From NCBI GenBank assembly GCA_949126835.1, contig OX421507.1, positions 30,573,382 to 30,637,381 on the forward strand: 64,000 nt of DNA, given 5' to 3'. Numbering within the stretch: position 1 is the stretch's first letter; each line of letters opens with the position of its first letter. This DNA is from Anisus vortex (Eukaryota > Mollusca > Gastropoda > Planorbidae). Below the pieces are notes generated by a model, which made no database searches, had not been told where the DNA came from, and saw only the letters and a program-made list of their open reading frames with translations. Made by a program: the position numbers and the translations under genes. Positions 1-10,997 of this stretch are shown here, piece after piece.

Positions 1-236
1 TAGCACTCTTAGCAGTATATCGCCATTAGCAGTATAGCGCCATTAATAGTATAGCGTCATTAGCAGTAGGCTATAGCACTCTTAGCAGTATAGCGTCATT
101 AGCAGTAGGCTATAGCACTCTTAGCAGTATAGCGTCATTAGCAGTAGGCTATAGCACTCTTAGCGGTATAGCGCTATTAGCTGTATAGCCCCATTAGCAG
201 TATAGCACTCTTAGCGATAAAGCGCCAGTAGCACCA
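1..236. repeat. 39-40 bp minisatellite (TAGCAGTATAGCG type)
   Basis: About six degenerate copies of a 39-40 bp unit carrying the words tagcactcttagcagtatag and gtcattagcagtaggcta. The array is cut by the window start, so its full length is unknown. No coding potential was seen. Confidence 0.85.
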
Positions 237-424
237 TTAGCAGATTATGAAATTGTTGGCGTCTTTTGAATTTCCGAAAGCCGATCCTAACCTGTCCCGC
301 CTTTGTATATAGGTATATTTATTCTGTGGTTATGACCTTTGAAAGAAGGAAATACAGGGGCGGACCACTCCTCCTGACAAATCATTGACGGTGGCTAATT
401 TCTTGTGACAATTTTAACTCAGTT

Positions 425-645
425 GGTCCTGAGAGTATCCTATTATCTTATCTTATATATTATTACAGACGCTCCTTCTATAAAGAAGATTATTGCGTCC
501 TACACTCATCCGTGGTCTGAGTCTTTATTAATGTTTTAAATGGTGTTAAGTTGCTGGTTTTCTTGGTTTGTTCAGGCAACCCATTCCATGCCCCAATGCA
601 ACTCTGATGCTTGTATGAGATGTTAACTATTTTTGATCTTTCTTC
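425..645 (-). pseudogene. 3-prime end of a decayed CR1/jockey-type LINE
   Basis: Read on the minus strand, this holds a degraded reverse-transcriptase C-terminus of the type WNGLP (here around catggaatgggttgcctgaa). It is followed by a tail containing cggatgag, aggacgcaataatcttcttt and agaaggagcgtctgtaat. The same tail recurs at 13510-13692, 14160-14625, 28880-28955 and 40400-40480, which defines a dispersed LINE family with a conserved 3-prime end. The clade is inferred from the C-terminal motif only. Confidence 0.6.
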
Positions 646-1734
646 TTGTATCAAAAGATCCATCAACATGAGAGACGCAGCATAAAATGGACCAGCATTG
701 AATTCTAAAAAGCCTTTAATTGTGGAACTATTTATAACAGATAGTTCTAAATAACGAAGGAAATTATTTAATTCTTACGTCCTATCATTCCATGTTTAAC
801 ACAACTTGAAAACATTATTTGAAGATTGACCTTCGTTAAACATTGTTTGCTTACCAACTGTTTTACTCTTATATTAAGTCGGTAAATATTTGCTCTGCCA
901 TATGTTGTTTTTTTTTTTTTTTTTTGTGTGTAAAGTTTTGAGTTTATCAAGTCGCTCTATCAAATAAATAATTTATAATGTATATTTATTTAGCTTAAAT
1001 AATTATATCCGTGCTCTAGACCTATGCATGTTTTTGTTGCTCAATGTTAAATGCACTCTAAGCTTACATTATGTTTGTTGGCAGGGTTATATAAATATAC
1101 TTATACTTATTATTGTTATTATCTGTGTTAAAAAAAATGATTCAAAATGTACAATAAAAAACAACTATTATTTTCCTAATACTTAGATATATTTATTTTT
1201 CTTTAGATAATAAAAACGTATAAAAAAAAACTCTGCAAAATGTATAAAACCACAATTAGATATAATATATATATGTTTTTAGTGTAAAAAAAACGTATAT
1301 AAAAGTCTGCAAAATTTATAAAACCACAATGATAGTTTGAAATTGAAAAATAGTGTACAAGCAACTAAATAATTGTAACGTTTAAATATTACACACTATA
1401 TAGTATTATATGAACATGACAAAATTATAAACATATTTACACATACTGTATAGATGATAGCATCGTGGCTAAATAAACACAAAGTTTCGTGTGGTCAAGT
1501 GTTGTATTCTTCATTATGTTTGAAATGACATCATCGTCTGCTGCTTTCTTCCATCTCATAGACCAGGTATCGGCAACCTTTTCATAATAGTGTGCCAAAG
1601 TGTGATTTCTAATTTATTCAGCGCGCCAACAGACTAAAAGTCATCCTGCTTTGGCACTCACTCACTTGCAAAAGATACTTCAATTTCCTTTTTTTAGAGT
1701 CTTTCACGCGCCAATGAAAATCGCTCTGCGATTA
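646..1734. other. AT-rich intergenic sequence, no gene seen
   Basis: Very AT-rich with homopolymer runs. Short open frames here lack codon structure and recognisable motifs. Around 1566-1585 the words ggtatcggcaacctttt resemble a hAT end, but no partner end was found. Confidence 0.5.
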
Positions 1735-1945
1735 AAGACAATGACGAATGTTAATGATGAATGACTCAATGCTGAAGACAATGGCCAATGTTAATGATGA
1801 ATGACTCAATGCTGAAGACAATGACCACTGTTAATGGTGAATGACTCAATGCTGAAGACAATGACCAGTGTTAATGGTGAATGACTCAATACTGAAGACA
1901 ATGGTCACTGTTAATGGTGAATGACTCAATGATGAATCCACTTAT
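1735..1945. repeat. 40-bp minisatellite, first cluster
   Basis: About five copies of a 40-bp unit containing gaagacaatgaccactgtt and gaatgactcaatgct. A second cluster of a related 40-bp unit lies at 2385-2566, so the two arrays share an origin. Confidence 0.85.
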
Positions 1946-2384
1946 CACTGTTGTTACGGTATATATCTAAGCTTATAGCATGTTTTAAGCGTTTTTATAT
2001 TGTATTTAGAACTCCGATAATTTATATGATTGTTATTTATTTAATTTTGGCGTGGAGATTATTTGTTTACAATGATAGTTATTTATTATGACGTCTCCAT
2101 ATTTTTCTAGTAACATGCTGTATTCTGTATTCTGAAAACTTCAAGGAAAATCCATTTAGGACTTTCTGCACCAAAATCATATAAAGCATACAGAGGTGGA
2201 GTTAGGTTGTTTTTGTTTTTTTTTTTGCTTAGCGATAAAGAAACTACTTAATATTGACCTGTGAAGTTGAATGTTATTATTGTACATAAGTTCAAGCATT
2301 CAATTCTTCTATGAACATTCATCGAGTGGCTTGATGGTATTATTTCATAGGGAAAATGATCCTCGGCAGACAACAGAAGACCCC
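1946..2384. other. Probable 3-prime flank or UTR of the minus-strand gene at 2568-6842
   Basis: AT-rich non-coding DNA. On the minus strand an AATAAA hexamer lies at 2082-2087, about 480 bases past the stop codon of the large reading frame. It could be its polyadenylation signal, in which case the 40-bp minisatellite at 2385-2566 would be transcribed in the 3-prime UTR. This is inference only. Confidence 0.35.
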
Positions 2385-2566
2385 TGACTTGTTAAGTAAC
2401 ACTGTTCCTTATGAATGACTGAGTGTTAGAGACAATGACCACTGTTCATTATGAATGACTGAGTGCTAGAGACAATGACCACTGTTCATTATGAATGACT
2501 GAGTGCTAGAGACAATGACCACTGTTCCTTATGAATGACTGAGTGCTAGAGACAATGACCATTGGG
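2385..2566. repeat. 40-bp minisatellite, second cluster
   Basis: About four and a half copies of a 40-bp unit with gagacaatgaccactgttc and ttatgaatgactgagtg. It ends two bases before the stop codon of the large minus-strand reading frame. It differs from the 1735-1945 cluster mainly in one half of the unit. Confidence 0.85.
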
Positions 2567-2567
2567 G

Positions 2568-5500
2568 TTAAACTAAAGTTGAAAGCGTATCGCCCTGTTC
2601 GTCCGAGATTATGTTTGTAGCAAAAGGCGTGTCCAGAATCTGAGCAATGACCCTTGGGGAGAGTTGGGTAGAGCCGCCACCATTGCCCTGCCTGAGGACA
2701 CGTTTAGACTGGGCCGGGGAAGGGGCGCTGCCTGGCCCGTGTCTGTAACCTGTCCCCGCGGCGGCCAGTCGGCCCGTACCATTATGCCTCGGCTCAACGG
2801 TCAGTTGGTGTGGGCTGACCGGGTAATCCCGAAGAAGCACGGAGACGTTCGGGGTCAAAGGGTGATTTGAAATCCGATTGGGCGTCTCCGCCTTTCTGTT
2901 CAGGTCGTCTTCGTAAGCAAACCGCGGGACAACGCTGGTTATAGTGACTGGCTTTTTATTGAAGTTAATTATCTGCTTCTGTGTGAGCACAGAGTCGTGA
3001 AACGGCGGCGTCTCTTTGGTTGACCCCGATGCAGTGTTATTAAGGTCAAGGTCTGGTGTGCTTTTGCCAGTTTGGGATGGCACGTTGGCGTGTTTCAGCT
3101 GGCCGAGTTCCTCCACCCGGGGTGCATCAATTCTCGAAAGAAGCTTGCTGTTTGGATAATTAGCATACAGTTCTTGTGATCGTGGGTAAACTCCTTCAAC
3201 AATAGGGTGCACATTCAAGGCTTGGTTTCTTACAACTCTTTTAGTACACTGTGGCGTCATACAACCTTCGTTTTTCGTTGCTTGCGGCGCCATCCAACCT
3301 ACGTTTGATGATTCGTTTGGGGTTTGCACTCCTCCTATATTTGCATACACAGGCTCTTCCGCTGTTCCTCCGTCAGTCTTCTCTGAGCAGGTGTTGTATT
3401 TCACAGGAAAGACACAGTCTTGATTTAAAGTTTGTTTCAATGGTTCCCCCTCACGTCTCTGCTTAGACCGTTTCTCTGCATTGAACTCAATTTGTTGCAG
3501 TTCATTTTCTGATGAATATCCACTAGATTGTCTTTGAAACATTGGATTATCGAATGCCGGATTAATTTGTGTTTTTTGCAGCATGGGATTTTCCCATCCT
3601 GGATTAGATGTTAGTGATCTTTGAATATTGAGATTATCTCGTCCTGGGTCAGATTTTTGAGGTCTATGGATCATAGGATTATCCCTTCCTGGGTCAGATG
3701 TATGTGGTCTTTGGGTCATAGGATTATCATTTCCTAGGTCAGATGTTGTTTGTCTATGGATCATAGGATTATCCCTTCCTGGATCAGATGTTGGCGGTCT
3801 ATGGATCATAGGATTATCCCTTCCTGGGTCAGATGTTGGTGGTCTATGCATCATAGGATTATCCCGTCCTGGTTCATATGTTGGTGGTCTATGGATCATA
3901 GGATTATCCCGTCCTGGATCAGAAGTTGGTGGTCTATGGATCATAGGATTATCCCGTCCTGGATCAGATGTTGGTGGCCTATGGATCATAGGACTATCCC
4001 ATCTTGGATCAGAAGTGTGCTGTCTTTGACTCATATGATTTTCTAATACTGGATCAGCCGTGGATGGTCTGCGATAATATGAGTTGATAAAACCTGGATT
4101 AGAAATAATGGTTTCTGTATAAAAGGACTGATCCATTGCTTGATGAACATTAGGTCGTCTATGGAACAATTGCCTCTCCATGGCTATATCAGCACTTAGC
4201 GATCTATAATGAGGTTGATGATGAGGATGGTTGTCTCCTGTTAAAGACACAGCAGGTTGAGTTTGATACGTTTCATTTGTACCCGGTATGTCAGCACATG
4301 TTGCTCTGTGAAACCTCGTCCTATCCACCGAATGCTGACCAGGTCTCGGATAGCTGTCTACGTCTTTAATGAAAGCTAATACTGGCTCATGTCTTTCATA
4401 CAAAACAGTGTCGAAATCTGGTAATGAATGTGCATGTGTCCATGATGCTGTCGGCATAGCTTGTTGATGATTGGTTGGCATAGCTTGTTGATGATTGGTT
4501 GGCATAGCTTGTTGATGATTGGTTGGCATAGCTTGTTGGTGATTGGTTGGAAAATCTTGTTGATGATTGACCCTGATTGGTCCAGGAGATAAAGAATTTC
4601 CTTCGACAAATGAAGTCGGGGTTACAATTTCCATTCTTGAATTGGTTCGGGATAAAATAGGGGACTCACTGGGCAGAATATCCTGATGACGCGCGATGCT
4701 ACCATCGCTTCTTTGCCAGCCATGGTTGACAATGTCCTCACATTTGGAGTTTGCTCTTAGGTCGGTGTCCACGTTGTGTCTTGGGATGACAGGGGAGGAT
4801 GGGAGTGGCGGTTTCCTTTGACCCGAGAACAGTTTGTAAATATCAGCCGAGGAAGCAAACATGTGCCTCCTAGAAGCCTGCAGACACAGTTCAGACGTTG
4901 CTCGAATCTGTCTTTGAAGTTGTGGAATACTTCCAAGGCACAGTGAGGACCTCTCCGGAATCGACTTCGTTCTAGTGTCCCCATCATCGTAAGCATCTTG
5001 AATGGAACGATTCTCGGCCTGCCATGAATACCGCTCGAGTCGCGTTGGAACTGACGCTCTTGGTGAATTACAAGAAGTTGTTCTCCTTAAGACCACATCG
5101 GGATAGTGGGAGCTGTAATGGTCTTGCATATTGCTGTATGGGCTGTCGCGAATGTGGCTGTTGTCTGTTTGAGATACGTCCAAAGCAGAAGAATATTGCT
5201 GTTGCAGATTTACGTAACGATGGTTGTGTGCCAGTGTCTGTCGTTGTTGTGGTTGCTGGCGATAAGATGGTAATGAGTCAGTCTTATATTTGGTTTGAGC
5301 ACTGAACTGATCATCAGCATTGTCATGCTCTAGTTCTTGTTCTTGTAAGTACAAGTCATATAGTAGCTTCTGCTCTTCTTGGTGAAGCGATGGAGTCATT
5401 AAGCTAGAAGGATGATGTGAAAACGAAAGCTGTGGCTGCGTCGTCGACAGCTGTGGCTGCTTGAATAGATGTGTCTGTGTTGATAGCTGTAGATGCATCG

Positions 5501-6842
5501 ATAGTTCTGGCTGCGTTGACACATGTGGCTGGGTCAATAGCTGTGTCGGCGTCGATATCTGTCGCTGCGTCGATAGCTGTGGCTGCGTCGACAAATGTGG
5601 CTGCGTGGAGAACTGTGGCTGCGTTTTATGCTGGTAGCCTCGGAGATCCGGCATCGAGCTTCTGATGTCCCGTTGTCTGGTCCCTATCCCATTTACACTC
5701 AGGGCCTTATTCACAAGCTGATGCGGTTCTGAATCCTCTACACCCGTTGTCCTATACTGCCCTGCTGTAGCATAGCCTTGGTTTACAGTAGGCTTCGTGT
5801 GATCTCCTTGCTCGCTAAAACGTAAAGTCTTAATTCTATTATTCGTGCCTAGTCCGATCTGTCGGTTTATATCCATGTCTGGTACGTCATCAACGCTGGC
5901 GTTGGTGAATTTGCCTCTGCCAGCAGGGTCAAGGTTATGCAGGGGTATATCAGTCTCTTTCTGAAAGAAAGTTGCGTAGTCTTTCCAACCGTCGCCATTC
6001 ACGAGTGGAGAAGACGAACGAGATGCAAAGGCACCATGGGAAAGTAAGTAAGAATCTTGGCGACCAGTGGAAACATTTGGTCCCGAATGGGTTTCATCTA
6101 GTTGGATTGGTACAGCTCTGTAATAGCCTGGTATATTTTGTGCAAAGTCAGATGAGGTAGAAGAACATCTGGACTGTCCGTTTACCGCTTGCCCTTTATT
6201 ATATCTTGTATTTAATGGACTTGACATCAAGGACCTCGACAGTCTCACTAAAGAATCACTTACCCCTGTGGGAAAGCGACACTGGTTCCGTTCTTGGAGG
6301 GCCGCATCTTCTTCTTCAATAGTAGCGAGAGACCGGAGTCTCTCTTCAAGACTGAACGTTGTTTCTGGTGATTCCGTTAGGACGTCTCGCCTTTTGGCGT
6401 GAAGCGCCTTGTGTTTGCCCACAGCGGAGCGGCTCGCAGGTAGGACGCTAGCTCCTTTGTCAATTGGATCTCTGTGCATCTTTATGTGTCCTACGTTTGC
6501 AAGATCCTGGTGGATCAGTGTGTTGCAGCTTGCGCTGATAGGGGAGCCGTCAAACGTGCTCAGGGAAGATACACTGGCAGATAGGGGGGAAGATGTGGAA
6601 GCTGCACTGTTGGATCGGCCGTCGGTACTATAGCCATCGTCGAGGCTCAGTATAAGCTTTTCCCTTGACGGCTGTCCGTTCTCTTCAACTTGCTGGCAGG
6701 AGATATAGGCACTGGGCAGGCATGAGAAGTTTAGACTCTGGGAATGGTACTGGTTAGCGTTGACGAAGCTCTTTCTGACTTGCTGTTGGAGAGCCCCCAA
6801 GTTATATGCTTCTGGTCGTTCTGGGTCAGTCATCATACACAT
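2568..6842 (-). CDS. Large low-complexity protein of unknown family (1424 aa, single coding exon)
   Basis: A 1424-codon frame with no intron, far longer than chance for this DNA. I did not recognise the family. The first in-frame ATG is at 6842. An in-frame TGA lies seven codons upstream (6863-6861), and a good acceptor (TTTATTTCAG) ends at 6907. I therefore infer one coding exon preceded by at least one 5-prime UTR exon outside the part examined. The N-terminal 100 residues are rich in Ser and Thr, with short conserved-looking stretches such as SLEERLRSLATIEEEDAAL. Three coding repeats follow, at about residues 406-472, 761-799 and 938-1068. The composition (Ser, Gln, Pro, His, Asn) suggests intrinsic disorder; no membrane segment or catalytic motif was seen. 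The last four residues, STLV, fit a class I PDZ ligand, so a scaffold or adaptor role is possible but unproven. Confidence 0.75.
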   Translation of the reverse strand: MCMMTDPERPEAYNLGALQQQVRKSFVNANQYHSQSLNFSCLPSAYISCQQVEENGQPSREKLILSLDDGYSTDGRSNSAASTSSPLSASVSSLSTFDGSPISASCNTLIHQDLANVGHIKMHRDPIDKGASVLPASRSAVGKHKALHAKRRDVLTESPETTFSLEERLRSLATIEEEDAALQERNQCRFPTGVSDSLVRLSRSLMSSPLNTRYNKGQAVNGQSRCSSTSSDFAQNIPGYYRAVPIQLDETHSGPNVSTGRQDSYLLSHGAFASRSSSPLVNGDGWKDYATFFQKETDIPLHNLDPAGRGKFTNASVDDVPDMDINRQIGLGTNNRIKTLRFSEQGDHTKPTVNQGYATAGQYRTTGVEDSEPHQLVNKALSVNGIGTRQRDIRSSMPDLRGYQHKTQPQFSTQPHLSTQPQLSTQRQISTPTQLLTQPHVSTQPELSMHLQLSTQTHLFKQPQLSTTQPQLSFSHHPSSLMTPSLHQEEQKLLYDLYLQEQELEHDNADDQFSAQTKYKTDSLPSYRQQPQQRQTLAHNHRYVNLQQQYSSALDVSQTDNSHIRDSPYSNMQDHYSSHYPDVVLRRTTSCNSPRASVPTRLERYSWQAENRSIQDAYDDGDTRTKSIPERSSLCLGSIPQLQRQIRATSELCLQASRRHMFASSADIYKLFSGQRKPPLPSSPVIPRHNVDTDLRANSKCEDIVNHGWQRSDGSIARHQDILPSESPILSRTNSRMEIVTPTSFVEGNSLSPGPIRVNHQQDFPTNHQQAMPTNHQQAMPTNHQQAMPTNHQQAMPTASWTHAHSLPDFDTVLYERHEPVLAFIKDVDSYPRPGQHSVDRTRFHRATCADIPGTNETYQTQPAVSLTGDNHPHHQPHYRSLSADIAMERQLFHRRPNVHQAMDQSFYTETIISNPGFINSYYRRPSTADPVLENHMSQRQHTSDPRWDSPMIHRPPTSDPGRDNPMIHRPPTSDPGRDNPMIHRPPTYEPGRDNPMMHRPPTSDPGRDNPMIHRPPTSDPGRDNPMIHRQTTSDLGNDNPMTQRPHTSDPGRDNPMIHRPQKSDPGRDNLNIQRSLTSNPGWENPMLQKTQINPAFDNPMFQRQSSGYSSENELQQIEFNAEKRSKQRREGEPLKQTLNQDCVFPVKYNTCSEKTDGGTAEEPVYANIGGVQTPNESSNVGWMAPQATKNEGCMTPQCTKRVVRNQALNVHPIVEGVYPRSQELYANYPNSKLLSRIDAPRVEELGQLKHANVPSQTGKSTPDLDLNNTASGSTKETPPFHDSVLTQKQIINFNKKPVTITSVVPRFAYEDDLNRKAETPNRISNHPLTPNVSVLLRDYPVSPHQLTVEPRHNGTGRLAAAGTGYRHGPGSAPSPAQSKRVLRQGNGGGSTQLSPRVIAQILDTPFATNIISDEQGDTLSTLV
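3640..4030 (-). repeat. Coding 45-bp minisatellite (15-residue unit)
   Basis: About ten copies of a 45-bp unit in frame with the large reading frame, encoding variants of NPMIHRPPTSDPGRD. The middle copies are nearly identical and the flanking ones are diverged, which points to recent expansion. The unit length keeps the frame, so copy number can vary without breaking the protein. Confidence 0.9.
4449..4560 (-). repeat. Coding 24-bp repeat (TNHQQAMP unit)
   Basis: Four to five copies of a 24-bp unit encoding TNHQQAMP, almost identical at DNA level (ttggttggcatagcttgttg on the plus strand). In frame with the surrounding coding region. Confidence 0.9.
5430..5625 (-). repeat. Coding 18-bp repeat (STQPQL unit)
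   Basis: Roughly eleven degenerate copies of an 18-bp unit encoding STQPQL-like hexapeptides. It is older and more diverged than the other two coding arrays in the same protein. Confidence 0.85.
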
Positions 6843-6844
6843 GA

Positions 6845-6904
6845 TCAACCAAGAGTTTTCTCAAAGGGACTCGAGCGTAGCAGAACATGGAACATTAGAT
6901 TCAT
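6845..6904 (-). promoter_or_regulatory. Upstream ORF ending two bases before the main ATG
   Basis: If the exon starts at the acceptor ending at 6907, its first ATG (6904) opens a 19-codon reading frame. That frame stops at 6847-6845, two bases before the main ATG at 6842. Such closely spaced uORFs often reduce or regulate translation; here the effect is inferred. Confidence 0.4.
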
Positions 6905-6906
6905 AT

Positions 6907-8640
6907 CTGAAATAAATATTGATATATTGTATTATAGGAACTAATTAAAACAACAATTAATGCGGCTATTTTATTTGTTCAACCTAATACTATAATGAAA
7001 TGGACCGCTTGGTCTATTTTTAGAGCTTAACACTTGTTTTTTTTTCCGCGCGCACACTGTCTTTAATAACTCCTAGACTTCCCTAAAGACCTCCGCTGTA
7101 TAGGCCTACAACTTTCGATTTTAATCTTAATTTTCCATTGAGAAAATCTTAGCTTCGAGTCATCAAATAGCAGAAATATTAAAGCAAGCCTATGAGACTA
7201 ACAATTTAATACTAATACTAATAGTCAATTTGAAATCTGTTAAACAAGTTTTAAAATTTTTTAAATTTATATGAAAAAATTTTTGGTCTTTTCAATCTAG
7301 ATCTAAATTCTATTTTAAACATTAAACGAGTAGTTCTATATATAGTTTAGTTTGTTTAGTTAGTATTGGGTGAGGTGTGTGGGGGGGAGGGGGGCGTGGT
7401 ATACAATTGTTGACATAATTTTATGGGGGGAGGGAGGGGGTGTCTCTGAAATTTTGACAACTGTTGGGGAAGGGGAGGTAAAAATTGCATAAAGATAGTT
7501 GAGACCCAAATATTACTTCGTTAAGGGAAGCGGAGTAAAGGCAAGCGACACATTCCCTACTGGCATACCGCACGGAGACCGGCCTTGGACAGGAGCTTTG
7601 CCACATCGGGGAACAAAGGGGTGGGAGGATAGCACATAGATAAAGCCATATTTTAAACAGCACATTGAAACATAGTGTGAACATATTATATTTAGCACAT
7701 AGAACGAAACCTATACTAAACAGTAACAATATTTGCGCATAGAAAGTCACATAGGTCATCTTGTAAGGTCTACATCAATTTTAGCACATAATAATAGAAA
7801 CATTATATTAGCACAATTTTAGCACATAATAATAGAAACATTATATTAGCACAATTTTACCACATATGAAGAAATATTTTCAGAAGCATAATTTTAGCAC
7901 ATAGAAAGAAACATATCCTAAACAGCAAATTTAGCACATAATTAGAAGGGAACATATCCTAAACAGCAACGTAGCAAATTAAGACTTAAGTCGAACAACA
8001 ATTTATCGTAAACAAAAATGTCAAAAACAAACGAACGTGAAACAGTAAAATAACACTTAAATATGAAAATATAGAGGTTTAGGAGTTTAGGGTTTAGGTC
8101 TTTATCTTTATCTTTAAAAAAAAGCAAGAAGAATGAAAGCTATAACAAACAGTAATGCAGCTTTGAGAATATAGAAAGGATAATACTTTGAAAAACAATG
8201 TAGATATAGGATTATATATTTCGTGAAATAGGCCTCATCAGCCATCTCCGAACCACAAAAACAATCATGACTCTGACAATTAGTGACAATGAATGGTCCT
8301 CATCGAACGAAAACGAAGGACACGCATCATTTCATGAAAATAAAAAACCTATAGATATCTGAAATATTAAACTCACAAAACTCTTAAAACCTAACAACAG
8401 TGATGGAGTATGTAGGCCTATATTAAAAGGAAGTATTAATTAAAAGTAGCCTAGAGTTTCTAACTTTGTTGTTGAAATCGCCAATGAATAAAGTTAATGT
8501 TGAAAACTTACCAAATCCCAACTGAAAGTGTTATCAGATTATTAGAAACCTTTCTTTTCCTAGTTGAAAATATATCTTTTAACTAATCACACATACAACG
8601 AACCCGGTTCCAAATAAATCTCCAGACGGAAGAAAGTAGG
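6907..8640. other. AT-rich intergenic or 5-prime intronic sequence
   Basis: No convincing coding exon. It contains G-rich runs near 7380-7440 and a loose repeat at about 7780-7990 built on the words ttttagcacataat and gaaacat. It may include the 5-prime UTR intron of the minus-strand gene at 2568-6842. Confidence 0.45.
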
Positions 8641-8769
8641 TCACGTCTGTATTGGCTCATCTACACGTACATGTACCCCCCTCCAATCTCCCCTCCGCCT
8701 ACCCATACTACACAGTCTACCGGTAGAACCCACATTCCGACAGCTTACAGGTGATGGTGTTTTTTTTCT

Positions 8770-8930
8770 TCCTCTCTCGCTTGCTTTCTCTTCCCCCCCC
8801 CCCCACACCCCCTCACTCTTTGTCTGTCTTTTTTTCTTCCCCTCTTTTCCGCTGCTAGTCTGTTCTCTCTCTCTCTGTCTCTCTCTCTCTTCTCTCTCTC
8901 TCTCTCTCCCTCTCTCTCTAGTTAGATTTA
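8770..8930. repeat. Polypyrimidine (CT)n tract
   Basis: T- and C-only microsatellite with (CT)n, (CTTT) and poly-C runs. Open frames read across it on the minus strand are Arg/Glu-rich artefacts. Confidence 0.9.
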
Positions 8931-9049
8931 CATGCGCGCTGGATGAAGTCAAACTAAATATAGGGCCTCCTAAACTTCATGTTAATAAATATGACAAGTT
9001 TACTTGTTGTTGTTCGTCTGTGGTGTTCGACGATGACCATTTTTGTCGT

Positions 9050-10382
9050 CCTATGAAGTTTGGGGTGTGGCTGTGCGATGGGTTTTCAAGTGGCTAATGA
9101 GGTCTATCCTTGCTAGGAAGGTACGACTGCAAACCGTACAGGGGAAGGTCAGAGCGTCGACAGTGAGCTCTAGGGCACGATCTTTCCTGGCTTGTCTCTT
9201 GGACTCAGCTGCTCTCTGTTTTTGCTCATCGCAAAAGGCTGCTCCTTTATGGACTGCTGAGCGCCATGAGGCACGGTCATTGGCTGTCACCTCCCAGGAG
9301 ACGTCTTTAATTGAGAACGCTTTGAGTGATGCCTTGAGGCCCACTTGAGGGTGTCTTTAGAGCGCTTTTTTGGACCTCCGCGAGCTCGCTGACCGTTTTT
9401 TAGCTCGCCATAGAAAAGCCTCTTTGGAAGACGGCAGTCTGGCATGCGTATAACATGTCCTGCCCAACGAAGTTGAGACTGCATCAGACCTGTGTGGATG
9501 CTTGGGAGTCCTGCCCTGGCGAGTACCTCAAAGTCTGGAATTTTGTCCTGCCATTTGATATTTAGGATTTTTCTCAGGCTTTTTGTGTAGAAGTGATTCA
9601 GGAGCTTAGCATGTCGTTGATAAACAGTCCACGTCTCACATGCATATAGTAAAGTAGGGAGCACGACTGCTCTGTAGACTTTTATTTTGGTTTGGGTGCT
9701 AATGCCCCTTCTCTTCCAAACATTTTTGTACAGACTTCCAAAGGTTGCACTGGCTTTTGAGATACGGAGGTTTACTTCATCATCATTGACAACACCCTGA
9801 GACAGTGTACTACCAAGGTACGTAAAGCGGTTTACTGTGTTGATTTTTTCACCATTGATACTGATGTTTGGCTCGACGTAGGGCTTTCCAGGGGCTGGTT
9901 GGTACAGGACTTCTGTCTTCTTAGTGCTGATGGTAAGTCCAAAGTTTGAGCATGCACTGGAAAATTTTTCAACACTGTGTTTCAGATCAGCTTCAGAGTC
10001 GGCATTGAGAGCACAGTCGTCGGCAAATAATAAGTCATGAATGGTGTCAGACTTGACCTTTGTTTTTGCTTTGAGTCTCCTAAGGTTGAACAGCTCGCCA
10101 TCAGTGCGGTACCTAATAACTACTGTCTACACCCTCACGTCCATCCCTAAATGCATCAGTGAGCATGGTTGTGAAGATTAGACTTAACAGTGTTGGAGCC
10201 AGAACGCATCCCTGCTTGACGCCATTTGTCACTGGAAAGGGTTCAGACATCTCTCCGTTGTCCTGGACACGGGCCTGCATACCGTCGTGAAACTGCCTTA
10301 CCATGGCTATGAACTTTCTAGGGCAGCCGAACTTTGCCATGATTTTCCATAGGCCATCTCTGCTGACTGAGTCAGCTAGCAA
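9050..10382 (-). pseudogene. Decayed LINE: reverse transcriptase to C-terminal zinc finger
   Basis: Minus-strand remnant of a non-LTR retrotransposon, 5-prime truncated near 10382. Read in order it shows the RT motif VKQGCVLAPTLL (near 10200), then in another frame the catalytic box FADD (near 10020). Next come a thumb region with LPTLLYACETW and RWAGHVIRMPD, and a C-terminal C2H2-like finger (CTVCSRTF, then HLKTH). At least two frameshifts (near 10125 and 9335) break the frame, so it is inactive. The same family appears at 20310-23313 and 36207-36843. The clade was not resolved. Confidence 0.85.
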
Positions 10383-10389
10383 AATAAGG

Positions 10390-10615
10390 TATCGCCGTAT
10401 TACGAGTTTGATAACACGATAGGGGCCGGTGAAGCCGTGGATATAACGTTTTCATGGCCCCCACGGCATAATAGGAGGATTGTGTGGCCAGCACAATGTA
10501 CAATCGCCTTTACTATGCTATTCTGCAGAGCTGGCTAGAATCCGCGACACCCTCCTAGACCCAGGGGGGAAATAACCAGGATTCGAACTTAAGACATTTA
10601 CTAGGCTACAGTAAT
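10390..10615 (-). mobile_element. Degenerate tRNA-headed SINE
   Basis: Matches the body of the SINE family best seen at 40845-41110, including ggattgtgtggccagcacaa, a CCTTTACT word and a reversed box-B-like ggattcgaac. It lies directly upstream of the LINE remnant at 9050-10382. Old and diverged. Confidence 0.65.
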
Positions 10616-10924
10616 CCGAGACAGATATCTTATAGGCTCATAATTTTATTTTAGATGGGTGTTTGATTCTCATCCACAGGGATAGTCCTAACTTTTTGTG
10701 ACATAAAAAGACATGCTTTTTATTAACCCGATGACAATATTTCTTTTAAATTACTTAGGCTACCTATTCTTTTTAGTAAAAAAAATGTTATTTCTACAAT
10801 TATTAGCAGTGTAGTTTCTGAAATGTTTTTCTGTAGCTGTTTTTTTCCCCGGGGTAAGCAGGGAAATTTAGCTTGTTTAGAAGTGCTATAAGAAATGACA
10901 ATTCTTATATTATCTTATATATAG

Positions 10925-10925
10925 G

Positions 10926-10980
<55 letters not shown>

Positions 10981-10997
10981 ATATTATATTATATATA
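10925..10997. repeat. (TA)n microsatellite
   Basis: About 35 TA dinucleotides with minor interruptions, immediately before the polypurine block. Confidence 0.95.

Noticed and set aside
1561..1735. hAT-like end ggtatcggcaacc near 1568
   Set aside because: No partner end, target duplication or transposase; similarity limited to the terminal words.
7421..7759. 112-codon minus-strand frame
   Set aside because: No recognisable motif, AT-rich codon content and no splice support.
9043..9348. 101-codon plus-strand frame
   Set aside because: Antisense shadow of the LINE C-terminus at 9050-10382.
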